Origin: Janthinobacterium sp. J1-1
Lineage (GTDB): Bacteria; Pseudomonadota; Gammaproteobacteria; Burkholderiales; Burkholderiaceae_D
DNA: 64,000 bases
NCBI RefSeq assembly: GCF_030944405.1
Contig: NZ_CP132339.1
Coordinates: 2,790,001-2,854,000, forward strand
Reading direction: 5' to 3'
Shown: piece after piece, positions 51,701 through 60,664 of the stretch
How the letters are laid out: each line of letters begins with the position of its first letter
Position numbering within the stretch: position 1 is the stretch's first letter
The notes under the pieces: generated by a model
The model's input: the letters and a program-made list of their open reading frames with translations, nothing else
The model's database searches: none
What the model was told of the DNA's origin: nothing
Made by a program: the position numbers and the translations under genes

Positions 51701-53206
51701 TCAGGCGCCGCTGCCGGCACTGAAATGCACGCGTACCCGCAAACCCTGGCCGTTATCAGCCGTGCCCAGTTCCAGCCGCGCCCCATGCAGGGCGGCGATA
51801 TCGCGCACGATGGCCAGGCCCAGGCCGGCGCCGCCCGGATTGCGTTCCAGCGCCGACGACACGCGGTAAAAGGGCGTAAACACGCGCTCGCGTTCGGCTT
51901 CGGGGATGCCGGCGCCGCTGTCCTGTACTTCCAGCACCGGCCCCTGGCCTGGCCCCTGCGGCGGCTGCACGCGCAGCGCCACGCTGCCGCCGGGCGGCGT
52001 GTAGCGCAGCGCATTGTCGACCAGGTTGACCAGCAATTCGTGCAGCAGCAGCGCCTGGCCCTGCACGGTCGCGTCCAGGTCGGCTTCCAGTGACAGATCG
52101 ATGTCGCGGCCCACGGCCGACATCGCCATTTCCAGCCCCACCTGCTGCGCCAGTTCGCGCAGCGACACGGTGTCCATCAGCAGGTGCTCGCCGCCATGCT
52201 CGATGCGCGCCAGGGTCAGCAGGCGGTTGGCCAGCAGCACGGTCGAATCGGTGGTGGCGGCGATGCTGGCGACGATGTCGCGCAGGGCGGCCACCGCCTG
52301 CGGGTTGTCGGGCTGGCGGTCGCAGGCGCGCAGCGCCAGTTCGGCCTGGGTTTTCAGCACCGTCAGCGGCGTGCGCAGCTGGTGCGAGGCGTCGGCGATA
52401 AAGCGGCGCTGGCTGGCGATCAGCTGCTGCAGCCTGGCCATCGAGCCGTTCATGGCCGACACCAGCGGGCGCATTTCACGGTGCACCAGCGTCGGATCGA
52501 CATCGGACAAATCGGACAGGGCGCGCGTCTCGACTTCGGTCTTCAGGCGCATCAGCGGCTGCAGCACCAGGCGCACGGCAAACCACACCAGCGCCGCCAT
52601 CACCAGCACCATCGCCGCCTGCCAGATCAGGGTGTCGAGCAGGATCTGGTTCGACAGGCCGCGCCGCGCGTCCAGTGTTTCGCCCACCTGGATCAGGGCG
52701 ATGCCGCGCATGGAATCGTCATACACGGGCTGCAGCAGGGCGGCGATGCGGATCGGCTTGCCGTGGTAGTCGGCGTGATAAAAGCGCACCAGCGCCGGGT
52801 AATTCTGCGAGCGCGGCACATTCGCCGGCACCGCCGGCAAGTCGCCATAGCCCGACACCAGCTCGCCGTTGATGCCGGTCACCTTGTAGTAGATGCGGCC
52901 CAGGGTGTCGGTCTCGAAGCTGTCGAGCGCCACGTAGGGCACGTCGGCCACCACCTTGCCGCCTTCGATCGAGACGCGTTCGGCCAGCGCGCGCGTCGAC
53001 GCCAGCAGCGAGCGGTCGTAGGCCATGTCGGCCGCGTCCAGCGCATTGCGGTAGACGAACACGGCGTCGAGCAGCACCAGCATCACCAGCGGAATCAGCA
53101 GCCAGCGCAGCAGCTGGTTGCGCAGGCTGCCCAGGCGCCGCGCCTGCAGGTGGCGCTGCAGCCGTTCCAGCCAGCTGAGTCTGCGTTCGTTATGGCGTGG
53201 CTTCAC
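51701..53206 (-). CDS. tctE: TctE-like sensor histidine kinase
   Basis: An inner-membrane sensor kinase of 501 residues. Membrane helices at about 33-55 and 195-217 frame a periplasmic sensor domain of the 2CSK type. A HAMP-like linker leads to the phospho-acceptor motif FIADASHQLRTPL and an ATPase domain with the N box ELLVNLVDNALRYTP and G boxes (DSGAGIPEAE, GGAGLGLAIV). It starts with GTG 53204-53206, overlapping the regulator stop by 4 bp. It probably senses a carboxylate or the substrate of the divergent porin/transport genes; TctE controls tricarboxylate uptake. Confidence 0.88.
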   Translation of the reverse strand: MKPRHNERRLSWLERLQRHLQARRLGSLRNQLLRWLLIPLVMLVLLDAVFVYRNALDAADMAYDRSLLASTRALAERVSIEGGKVVADVPYVALDSFETDTLGRIYYKVTGINGELVSGYGDLPAVPANVPRSQNYPALVRFYHADYHGKPIRIAALLQPVYDDSMRGIALIQVGETLDARRGLSNQILLDTLIWQAAMVLVMAALVWFAVRLVLQPLMRLKTEVETRALSDLSDVDPTLVHREMRPLVSAMNGSMARLQQLIASQRRFIADASHQLRTPLTVLKTQAELALRACDRQPDNPQAVAALRDIVASIAATTDSTVLLANRLLTLARIEHGGEHLLMDTVSLRELAQQVGLEMAMSAVGRDIDLSLEADLDATVQGQALLLHELLVNLVDNALRYTPPGGSVALRVQPPQGPGQGPVLEVQDSGAGIPEAERERVFTPFYRVSSALERNPGGAGLGLAIVRDIAALHGARLELGTADNGQGLRVRVHFSAGSGA

Positions 53207-53916
53207 TTGCTGGCGGCGGCCGGCATCGCGCTGCGCGGCTGCAGCAGGTAGCCGATGCCGCGCAGGGTGGTGATGGCGGCGGGGTCGGCCAGGCCGCCCT
53301 GTTCGAGCTTCTTGCGCACGCGGTGGATCAGCAGCTCGATGGCGTCCAGGCTGACGTCGTCGGCCAGCGCGAACACTTCGTCGAACAGTTTTTCTTTCGA
53401 GACGGCCCGCCCCAGGCGCGAGATCAGCGCTTCGAGCACGGCGTGTTCGCGCGGCGTCAGGGCCATCGCCGCGCCGCCATAGCTGAACATGCGCGTGATG
53501 GTGTCGAAGCTGAGCGCGCCGCAGGTATGCACCAGCGCCTCGTTGCCCTGGCTGCGGCGCAGCAGCGCCTTGACGCGCGCTTCGAGTTCGGCCAGTTCGA
53601 ACGGCTTGGCCAGGTAGTCGTCGGCGCCCAGGTTCAGGCCCTGCACTTTTTCATCGATGCCGCCGCGCGCCGTGAGTATCATGACGGGGGTCTTGGCGCG
53701 CGTGCCGCCGCGTGCGCGCAGGCGGCGCAGCACGTCCAGGCCATCCATTTTCGGCAGGGTGAGGTCGAGCAGCACCAATGCATAATCCTGCGTATGAAGC
53801 AGGGCGTCGGCATCGGCGCCGTTATGGGCTGTCTCCACCGTCAGGTGCGCGTCGCGCAGGGCTTTCGCCAGCCAGTGCGACAGCTCCAGATGGTCTTCCA
53901 CTAATAGTATGCGCAT
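53203..53916 (-). CDS. tctD: TctD-like OmpR-family response regulator
   Basis: A 237-residue response regulator. The receiver domain (1-115) has MRILLVEDH, the phosphorylated Asp in LVLLDLTLPKMDG, and the switch Thr/Lys (ILTARGG, DDYLAKPFEL). An OmpR-type winged-helix domain follows (about 135-225, LTPREHAVLEAL, DAIELLIHRVRKKLE). The start at 53916 matches TctD (MRLLLAEDN); an ATG four codons upstream is possible. It is co-transcribed with the kinase gene and faces the porin gene across 188 bp, which hold likely binding sites. Confidence 0.9.
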   Translation of the reverse strand: MRILLVEDHLELSHWLAKALRDAHLTVETAHNGADADALLHTQDYALVLLDLTLPKMDGLDVLRRLRARGGTRAKTPVMILTARGGIDEKVQGLNLGADDYLAKPFELAELEARVKALLRRSQGNEALVHTCGALSFDTITRMFSYGGAAMALTPREHAVLEALISRLGRAVSKEKLFDEVFALADDVSLDAIELLIHRVRKKLEQGGLADPAAITTLRGIGYLLQPRSAMPAAASK

Positions 53917-53999
53917 GGTCTCCGCCATTCGTTGTTATGCGTGCAGTGTAAGCCAGGCGCCGCGCTTGTGGGGCCGCCTGTGGCCGGCCGGCGACAGCG

Positions 54000-54065
54000 C
54001 TGATTCTGAAAGCCAATTGAAAGGATGCAGCTCATATAGTGTGATCCTGATTCAGAAAATGAATC
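54000..54065. promoter_or_regulatory. Repeated sites in the tctD-porin divergent region
   Basis: CTGATTCTGAA (54000-54010) and CTGATTCAGAA (54047-54057) form a near-identical direct pair 47 bp apart. The second is part of GATTC-N7-GAATC (54049-54065). The 47-bp distance is between 4 and 5 helical turns. Binding by the TctD-like regulator is the simplest reading. Confidence 0.5.
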
Positions 54066-54104
54066 GGGCATATCACCAAAAAATATAACTAAAGGGAGAC
54101 TCCT

Positions 54105-55166
54105 GTGAAGACTACCGCATTACCGCTGGCCGCCCTGGCCTTGTTTGTGACCGCTGGCGCCGCCCAGGCCCAGTCCAACGTCACCCTGTACGGCCGTCTC
54201 GACGCCGGCGTCAGCACCACCAGCAATGCCGGCCCGTCGAAAGACTCGGTCACGCAAGTGAGCTCGGGCGGCATGAACACCTCGCGCTGGGGCATCATCG
54301 GCAGCGAAGACCTCGGTGGCGGCCTGAAAGCCGTGTTCAACCTCGAAGGCGGCATCCTGGTCGATACCGGCGCGGCCGACGGCGCGCTGTTCAAGCGCCA
54401 GGCCAACGTGGGCCTGGAAGGCGCGTTCGGCCGCGTGGTGCTGGGCCGTTCGTTCACCACCGTGTATGACTTCGTGCTGCCCTACGATCCGATGGCCTAT
54501 GCGCCGTTCTACTCGTGGGCCACTTCGGGCAATGCAAGCGGTCCCAGCAAATACGGCATGACCACCGCCTTCGACAACCTGGTCAAGTATTCGGGCAAGA
54601 CCGGCGACTTCACCTATGGCGCTTCCTACGGCTTCGGCGAGCAGAGCACCGGCACCTCGGACAGCGCCAAGCTGTCGACCGCCGTCAACTACAAGAGCGG
54701 CCCGGTGAGCGTGCTGGCCACCTATGAGCGCATCAACGGCAATGCGATCGCCGGCGGCGCGCGCGACAAGAACACGGTGGTGCACCTTGCCGCCATGTAT
54801 GAAGAAGGCGCCTGGAAAGTGCAGGCCGCCGCGCGCGACTACAAGCTCGATCCGGCCGCCGCCAACCGCGCCGATGTGCGCGGCACCCTGTACTGGGGCG
54901 GCGTCAGCTACAAGACCACGCCGGTGATCACCCTGACCGGCGTGGTCTACTACCAGGACGTGAAAAACGTCGCCGCCAACCTGGACGCCGATCCCATCAT
55001 GTACGTGGCGCGCCTGCGCTACGCCCTGTCCAAGCGCACCGACCTGTACGTGGCGGGCGCCTACGCCAAGGCCAAGCACGGCCAACTGGTCAGCCTGTCG
55101 CGCGACGACGCCGGTTTCGGCGACACGCAGCGCGGTCTGATCGCCGGCATCCAGCACCGCTTCTAA
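54105..55166 (+). CDS. Burkholderiales-type trimeric porin
   Basis: A 353-residue outer-membrane porin. The signal peptide (1-22, ending AQAQ) precedes SNVTLYGRLDAGVSTTSN, the typical start of these porins, and the last strand ends IAGIQHRF. SRWGIIGSEDLGGGLKAVF is conserved. It starts with GTG 54105-54107, preceded by AAGGGAG. As the first gene of the transport run under likely TctDE control, it probably lets the substrate cross the outer membrane. The Bug gene follows after 3 bp. Confidence 0.92.
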   Translation: MKTTALPLAALALFVTAGAAQAQSNVTLYGRLDAGVSTTSNAGPSKDSVTQVSSGGMNTSRWGIIGSEDLGGGLKAVFNLEGGILVDTGAADGALFKRQANVGLEGAFGRVVLGRSFTTVYDFVLPYDPMAYAPFYSWATSGNASGPSKYGMTTAFDNLVKYSGKTGDFTYGASYGFGEQSTGTSDSAKLSTAVNYKSGPVSVLATYERINGNAIAGGARDKNTVVHLAAMYEEGAWKVQAAARDYKLDPAAANRADVRGTLYWGGVSYKTTPVITLTGVVYYQDVKNVAANLDADPIMYVARLRYALSKRTDLYVAGAYAKAKHGQLVSLSRDDAGFGDTQRGLIAGIQHRF

Positions 55167-55169
55167 GCC

Positions 55170-56165
55170 ATGGCCATGCTGCGCACCGCGTTCCTGTCGC
55201 TGCTGTTTTCCCTGCTTGCGCTGCCCGCGCTGGCGGGGGCGGCCGCGCCCGAGGTCGAATGCGTGGTGCCGTCCAAGCCGGGCGGCGCCATGGACCTGAC
55301 CTGCAAGCTGGCCAAAAACGGCCTGCTGCAGCCGGATGCGGCTGCGGCGGCGCCGTTCGCGTCCTCGGTGCGCATCAGCTATCTGCCGGGCGGCATCGGC
55401 GCGGTGGCCTGGCGCTCGATGGGATCGCAGCGCCGGCGCGCCGAAGCGAACACCCTGGTGGCGTTTTCGGGCGGCTCGCTGCTGAACCTGGCGCAGGGCA
55501 AGTTCGGCAACGCCAAGACGGGCGACGTGCGCTGGGTGGCGGCGCTGGGCGCCGACTACGGCATGATCGCCGTGCGCAGCGATTCGCCCTATAAAACCCT
55601 GGCCGACCTGATCGCCGCGCTCAAGCGCCACCCCGACAAGGTGCTGATCGGCGTGTCCGGCACCATCGGCAGCCAGGACTGGCTGAAGATGGCGCTGGTG
55701 GCGCGCCACGCCGGCATCGACCCGAAAGTGCTGCGCTTCGTGGCGCTGGAAGGCGGCGGCGAAGTCTTCACGGCGATGCAGGCCGACTACGTGCAGGTGA
55801 TGTCCGGCGACACCTCGGAAGCGACCCTGAACGCGGGCGCCAACCATGCGCGCGTGCTGGCGGTGCTGTCGGAAAAACGCCTGCCCGGCGTGCTGGCCGG
55901 CGTGCCGACGGCGCGCGAGCAGGGCATCGACGTGGTGTGGCCCATTATCCGCGGCTTGTGGATGGGGCCGCAAGTACCGGAAGCGGATTACCAGCGCTGG
56001 GTGGCCACCTTTGACCGCGCCATGGCCACGCCGCAGTTTGCCCAGTGGCGCACGCAGGCCGGCATGTATCCGTTCGCGCTGACGGGCAACAAATTGACAC
56101 AGTATGTAAACCAGGCGGTCGAACGCTATTCCAGGCAGGCGGCCGAACTGGGCCTGATGCGCTGA
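55170..56165 (+). CDS. Bug/TctC-family periplasmic solute-binding protein
   Basis: A 331-residue periplasmic binding protein. The signal peptide (1-25) leads to a mature start with ECVVPSKPGGAMDL, where PxxPGG is the carboxylate-pinching motif of TctC/Bug proteins, and GIGAVAWRSM. These usually feed TctAB transporters, which are absent here. In Bordetella, the TctC-like BctC contacts the sensor kinase of its two-component system, so here it may be the ligand sensor for the TctE-like kinase. It lies between the porin and an ABC binding protein gene. Confidence 0.88.
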   Translation: MAMLRTAFLSLLFSLLALPALAGAAAPEVECVVPSKPGGAMDLTCKLAKNGLLQPDAAAAAPFASSVRISYLPGGIGAVAWRSMGSQRRRAEANTLVAFSGGSLLNLAQGKFGNAKTGDVRWVAALGADYGMIAVRSDSPYKTLADLIAALKRHPDKVLIGVSGTIGSQDWLKMALVARHAGIDPKVLRFVALEGGGEVFTAMQADYVQVMSGDTSEATLNAGANHARVLAVLSEKRLPGVLAGVPTAREQGIDVVWPIIRGLWMGPQVPEADYQRWVATFDRAMATPQFAQWRTQAGMYPFALTGNKLTQYVNQAVERYSRQAAELGLMR

Positions 56166-56209
56166 AGCCATTGCAAGCAACCCTACAACAATCACAGACG
56201 GAGACAACC

Positions 56210-57307
56210 ATGCAAACCAAGACCATCCTCGCCATCGCCCTGGCCGCCGCTTTCGCCGGCGCCAACGGCAGCGCTTTTGCACAAGTACCGGCCGGCTATC
56301 CGGCCGACTACCAGAAGATCATCGACGCGGCCAAGAAGGAAGGCAAGGTGGTGATCTACAGCGCCACCGACAGCAAGGCCGCCGCGCCGCTGATCAAGGA
56401 TTTCAGCGCCCTGTACCCTGGCATTTCGGTCGAATACAACGACATGAATTCGACCGAAGTCTACAACCGCTTCATTTCCGAAGTGGCCGCCGGCGGCAAC
56501 ACGGCCGACGTGATGTGGTCGTCGGCGATGGACTTGCAGATGCGCCTGGCCTCGGACGGCTATGCATTGAAATACAAGTCGGTCGAAGCGGCCAAGATCC
56601 CCGGCTGGGCCATGTGGGACGACCAGGCCTACGGCACCACGTTCGAGCCGGCCGCCATCGTCTACAACAAGCGCTTGCTCGATCCGAAGGAAGTGCCGAA
56701 GAACCACGACGACTTCGCAAAACTGATCGCCACGCCGAAATTCAAGGACAAGGTCACCACCTACGATATCGAAAAGTCGGGCGTGGGCTTCATGTTCATG
56801 TCGCAGGACGCCAAGGAATACCCGCAGTTCCTGGCGCTGCAGAACGCCTTCGGCACGGCCAAGGTGCGCGTGCAGTCGTCGACCGGCACCATGATGGAGC
56901 GTATCTCGTCGGGCGAAAACCTGATCGGCTATAACGTGCTGGGCTCCTACGCCCTGGTGCGCGCCAAGACCGATCCGTCGATCGGCGTGGTACTGCCCAA
57001 GGATTACACCCTGATCCTGTCGCGCGTGCAGTTCATCAACAAGAACGCGAAGAACGTCAACGCCGGCAAGCTGTGGCTCGACTACATCCTGTCGCACCGC
57101 GGCCAGACCATCATCGCGAACGGCGCCAAGCTTTACGCGATCCGCGCCGACGTCACGGGCGAGACCACCTCGGCCGACCTGATCAAGGAAATCGGCGCCG
57201 CCAACATCAAGCCGATACCGGTCCATCCGATCATCCTGCAATTCCTGGGACCGGCCAAGCGCATGGCCTTCCTGAAGCAATGGAAAGAAACAGCCGGCAA
57301 GAAGTAA
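56210..57307 (+). CDS. ABC importer periplasmic binding protein (FbpA/AfuA-like)
   Basis: A 365-residue periplasmic binding protein. The signal peptide (1-26, ending AFAQ) is followed by ADYQKIIDAAKKEGKVVIYS, then ADVMWSSAMD and NLIGYNVLGSYAL, features of the extracellular solute-binding family 1/6 members that include iron and phosphonate or phosphoglycerate binders. GGAG precedes the ATG at 56210. The paired Tyr residues that bind Fe in FbpA cannot be confirmed by eye, so Fe(III), a metal-carboxylate complex or another anion are all possible. Confidence 0.88.
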   Translation: MQTKTILAIALAAAFAGANGSAFAQVPAGYPADYQKIIDAAKKEGKVVIYSATDSKAAAPLIKDFSALYPGISVEYNDMNSTEVYNRFISEVAAGGNTADVMWSSAMDLQMRLASDGYALKYKSVEAAKIPGWAMWDDQAYGTTFEPAAIVYNKRLLDPKEVPKNHDDFAKLIATPKFKDKVTTYDIEKSGVGFMFMSQDAKEYPQFLALQNAFGTAKVRVQSSTGTMMERISSGENLIGYNVLGSYALVRAKTDPSIGVVLPKDYTLILSRVQFINKNAKNVNAGKLWLDYILSHRGQTIIANGAKLYAIRADVTGETTSADLIKEIGAANIKPIPVHPIILQFLGPAKRMAFLKQWKETAGKK

Positions 57308-57376
57308 CGCCGTCCTGGCCAGCCGCGGGCGTTCGCCGGCGGCTGGATGCCGCACCCCTCATTCATTGGATTCATC

Positions 57377-59167
57377 ATGCAAACTGCCATCTTGCCGCTG
57401 CCTGCACGGTCGCGCTCTCCCTTGTCGCGCCTGAACTGGCCGCGCGGCGTGGTCGTGGCGATCACCCTGGTCGCCATTTTCCTGCCGCTGTTCCTGATTT
57501 TTTATCAAAGCTTTTTGTCCGCGCCGTTCTTCATGCCGGTGCGCGAATTCGGCTTCGATTCCTACCGTTTCATCTTCGATGATCCCGATTTCTCGATGGC
57601 CTTCAAGAATGGCCTGATGCTGGCCTTCGGCCTGACCGTGATCGCCGTGCCGCTGGGGGGCATGCTGGCGTTCCTGATGGTGCGCACCGATCTGCCGGGC
57701 CGCGGCTGGGTCGCGCCGATGCTGCTGGTGCCGATCTTCGTGTCGCCGATGGTGATGGGCTTTGGCTATGTGGTGTCGATGGGGCCGGTGGGCTTTTACT
57801 CGACCTGGGCCAAGGAGCTGCTCGGCTTCGTGCCCTGGAATATCTATTCCTTCACCAGCATCGTCATCATCGCCGGCCTGACCCACGTGCCGCATGTGTA
57901 CCTGTACGCCTCGTCGGCGCTGAAAAGCCTGGGGTCGGATGTCGAGGAAGCGGCCCGCGTGGCCGGCGCCTCGCCGGTGCAGGTGATGATGAATGTGTCG
58001 CTGCCGATGATCATGCCGGCGCTGGCGTATGCTGGCGTGCTGGTGTTCTTCCTCGGTTTTGAAGTGTTCGGCCTGGTGCTGGTGCTGGGCGACCCGGAAG
58101 GCCACCTGGTGCTGCCGACCTATCTGTACAAGCTGACCAATAAACTGGGCACGCCGTCCTACCACCTGATGGCCGCCGTTGCCGTCTGCCTGGTGATGGT
58201 GACCATGCCGCTGGTGATGATACAGCGCTGGCTGCTCAAATCGGCCAACAAATACGTGTCGATCAAGGGCAAGGGCGCGCGCAGCAAGGCGATGCCGCTG
58301 GGCCGCTGGAAGTGGCTGGCATTCGCGCTGCTGGCCGGCTGGCTGATCTTCACCATCATCCTGCCGTTGACGGGCATCGTGCTGCGCTCGTTCGTGCAGT
58401 ACTGGGGCGAGGGCGTGCACCTGGCCGACGTGTTGACCCTGCAGCACTTCCGCGATATTTTCGACCAGCCCTCGCTGGTGCGCGGCATCGTCAATACCAT
58501 CCTGATCGGCGTGGTCGGCGGCGCGCTGGCGGTCGGCTGCTACAGCTTCATCGCGCTGGCCATGCACCGCAAGCAGGACGGCATCACCCGTTTGCTCGAC
58601 TACAGCGTGCTGGTGCCGCGCGCCGTGCCGGGCCTGCTGGCCGGCCTGTCGTTCCTGTGGGTGTTCCTGTTCGTGCCGGCCTGGCTCGACGGCGTATTGA
58701 AAGGCATGGACAACGGCGTGGCCCTGTGGCTGAGCGGCCATGTGATCCCGGTGCTGCGCGAAGTGCGCTCGACCATCTTCGCCCTGTGGCTGGCGTATTC
58801 GGTGGTGTGGATGGCCTACGGCATGCGCCTGATCTCCACCGCGCTGCTGCAGGTGGGGCCGGAGCTGGAAGAGGCGGCGCGCGCCGTCGGCGCGAACCGT
58901 GGCCAGGTCACGCGCGACGTCACGCTGCCGCTGATCAAATACGGCCTGCTGGGCGCCTGGCTGATGGTGTTCCTGATTTTCGAACGCGAATACTCGACCG
59001 GCGTGTACCTGCTGTCGCCGGGCACCGAAGTGATCGGCGCGATGCTGGTGTCGCTGTGGGCCGGCGGCTCGACCGACCTGGTGGCGGCGCTGTCGTTCAT
59101 CAACATCACCCTGGTGGCCATCGGCCTGGGCATCGCGCTGCGCTTTGGCGTGAAGTTACATAACTAA
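57377..59167 (+). CDS. ABC importer permease, two fused domains (FbpB-like)
   Basis: An inner-membrane permease of 596 residues with 12 predicted membrane segments. It has two transport domains, each with an EAA loop: EEAARVAGASPVQVMMNVSLP (about 195) and EEAARAVGANRGQVTRDVTLP (about 505). Such double permeases are typical of FbpB/AfuB-type ferric and related importers. The ATG at 57377 is preferred over 57347, since GGA lies at good distance and the first helix follows a short basic N-terminus. The ATPase gene follows after 20 bp. Confidence 0.9.
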   Translation: MQTAILPLPARSRSPLSRLNWPRGVVVAITLVAIFLPLFLIFYQSFLSAPFFMPVREFGFDSYRFIFDDPDFSMAFKNGLMLAFGLTVIAVPLGGMLAFLMVRTDLPGRGWVAPMLLVPIFVSPMVMGFGYVVSMGPVGFYSTWAKELLGFVPWNIYSFTSIVIIAGLTHVPHVYLYASSALKSLGSDVEEAARVAGASPVQVMMNVSLPMIMPALAYAGVLVFFLGFEVFGLVLVLGDPEGHLVLPTYLYKLTNKLGTPSYHLMAAVAVCLVMVTMPLVMIQRWLLKSANKYVSIKGKGARSKAMPLGRWKWLAFALLAGWLIFTIILPLTGIVLRSFVQYWGEGVHLADVLTLQHFRDIFDQPSLVRGIVNTILIGVVGGALAVGCYSFIALAMHRKQDGITRLLDYSVLVPRAVPGLLAGLSFLWVFLFVPAWLDGVLKGMDNGVALWLSGHVIPVLREVRSTIFALWLAYSVVWMAYGMRLISTALLQVGPELEEAARAVGANRGQVTRDVTLPLIKYGLLGAWLMVFLIFEREYSTGVYLLSPGTEVIGAMLVSLWAGGSTDLVAALSFINITLVAIGLGIALRFGVKLHN

Positions 59168-59187
59168 AAAGAGATTGAGACCATATC

Positions 59188-60264
59188 ATGAATGAACTGA
59201 CCGTCAATGAGCTGTACCTGGACTACGGCACCGGCGCCGCCGCCAACCAGATCCTGAAAGGTGTCTCGATGCACCTGAAAAAAGGCGAAGTGGTCGCCTT
59301 GCTGGGGCCTTCGGGCAGCGGCAAGACCACCTTGCTGCGCGCCGTCGCCGGGCTGGAAAGCCCGAAGGCGGGCACCATCGAAATCGGCGCGCGCAATGTG
59401 TTCGACGGCGCGAAACATTTCGAGATGCCGGCCGAGCAGCGCAACCTGGGCCTGGTCTTCCAGTCGTATGCGCTGTGGCCGCACAAGACCGTGTTCGACA
59501 ACGTCGCCTACGGCCTGAAACTGCGCAAGATGGGCACGTCCGATATCGCCGGGCGCGTCAAGGAAGTGCTGACGCAACTGGGCCTGGGCCATCTGGGCGA
59601 GCGCTATCCGCATCAATTGTCCGGCGGCCAGCAGCAGCGCGTGGCGATCGCCAGGGCGCTGGTGTACAACCCGCCCGTGATCCTGCTCGACGAACCGCTG
59701 TCGAACCTGGACGCCAAGCTGCGCGAGGAAGCGCGCGCCTTTCTGCGCGAACTGATCGTGCGCCTGGGCCTGTCGGCCCTGATGGTGACGCACGACCAGG
59801 GCGAGGCTATGGCCATTTCCGACCGCATCCTGCTGCTCAATAACGGCAAGATCGAACAGCAGGGCACGCCGCAAAGCATGTATGAAACGCCGGACACCTT
59901 GTTTACGGCCGAATTCATGGGCAGCAACAACCGCCTGCCGGGCAAGGTAACCAGCCGCGACGGCAGCCGGGTCAGCCTGCGGATCGACGGCACGCCTATG
60001 CAGGGCGTGGCGCGCGGCGTCAATACGGGTCTTGACGTGACCACCATGATCAGGGTCGAGGAAGTGAAGATCAGCGCCACCCAGGTCGAAAACGCGATCG
60101 AGCTGCCGCTGTTGACCTGCATGTACCTGGGCGACCGTTGGGAGTGCCTGTTCGAGCGCGGCGGCGGCGCCGATAACCTCAGCCTGCGCGCGTATTCGCG
60201 CCATAAACTCGAGGCCGGTAAATACTGGCTGCATATGCCGGCCGATAAACTTTGGGTGTTTTAA
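59188..60264 (+). CDS. ABC importer ATPase (FbpC/PotA-like)
   Basis: A 358-residue cytosolic ATPase. Walker A is GPSGSGKTTLL, Q-loop LVFQSYALWPH, signature LSGGQQQRVAIARAL, Walker B VILLDEPLSNLD and switch His in VTHDQGEA. A TOBE-like domain occupies about 275-358. It should power import through the adjacent double permease. The gene is the last of porin-Bug-binding protein-permease-ATPase, all on one strand. The AATAGC/GCTATT pair just after the stop is too weak to call a terminator. Confidence 0.92.
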   Translation: MNELTVNELYLDYGTGAAANQILKGVSMHLKKGEVVALLGPSGSGKTTLLRAVAGLESPKAGTIEIGARNVFDGAKHFEMPAEQRNLGLVFQSYALWPHKTVFDNVAYGLKLRKMGTSDIAGRVKEVLTQLGLGHLGERYPHQLSGGQQQRVAIARALVYNPPVILLDEPLSNLDAKLREEARAFLRELIVRLGLSALMVTHDQGEAMAISDRILLLNNGKIEQQGTPQSMYETPDTLFTAEFMGSNNRLPGKVTSRDGSRVSLRIDGTPMQGVARGVNTGLDVTTMIRVEEVKISATQVENAIELPLLTCMYLGDRWECLFERGGGADNLSLRAYSRHKLEAGKYWLHMPADKLWVF

Positions 60265-60664
60265 ATAGCACGGCGATGCGCGCTATTGTTGCGTATCGCC
60301 CGCTCGCATGATAATCAGGCAATGTCGGCTTTATTTTCAGCCGGTATTGCATCAAGCGCATCGTTGCTTATCCGCAACATCATTTTCGGGCAGGCGGTTT
60401 GTACCGCGCTTGCCTGTTTCCCCGCTCGCGCAAGGGGCTGGCCGCAGGCTGCCAGCGCATTAAATCCATAAATGTTACTAATAGTAACAATGTGGCCTTG
60501 GCAGCGCATTTCCCTGATTTGATTTTTGCCTTCTAAAAAGTTTCCCCACGACCATTTATCTTAGTTGTTTTGACTCCCTTCGTTTATAATTTGAAAAGAA
60601 CGACGGCGGGGCTTTTCCATGCAGTTCAGACGCGAGTTCAACTTTTTATTCTGTTCGCGGGAAA
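60265..60664. other. Intergenic region ahead of the aryl-polyene genes
   Basis: The 400 bp turn strongly AT-rich after 60470. They hold a perfect palindrome (60473-60489, listed separately) and a TATAAT box at 60585-60590, about 75 bp before the first gene. No convincing -35 matches it. I see no coding gene. Confidence 0.55.
60473..60489. promoter_or_regulatory. Perfect 17-bp palindrome, candidate operator
   Basis: TGTTACT-AAT-AGTAACA is a perfect 7-3-7 inverted repeat located 95 bp upstream of the TATAAT box and 175 bp upstream of the first aryl-polyene gene. The layout suits a dimeric repressor or activator. No regulator gene lies within the window beside it. Confidence 0.55.

Noticed and set aside
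54120..56282. 720-codon minus-strand frame opposite porin and Bug genes
   Set aside because: Crosses the borders of three real genes. Composition is antisense-like.
60569..60590. TTGACT/TATAAT as a complete promoter for the aryl-polyene genes
   Set aside because: The two hexamers are only about 9-10 bp apart, too close for a sigma-70 promoter. Only the TATAAT is kept as a possible -10.
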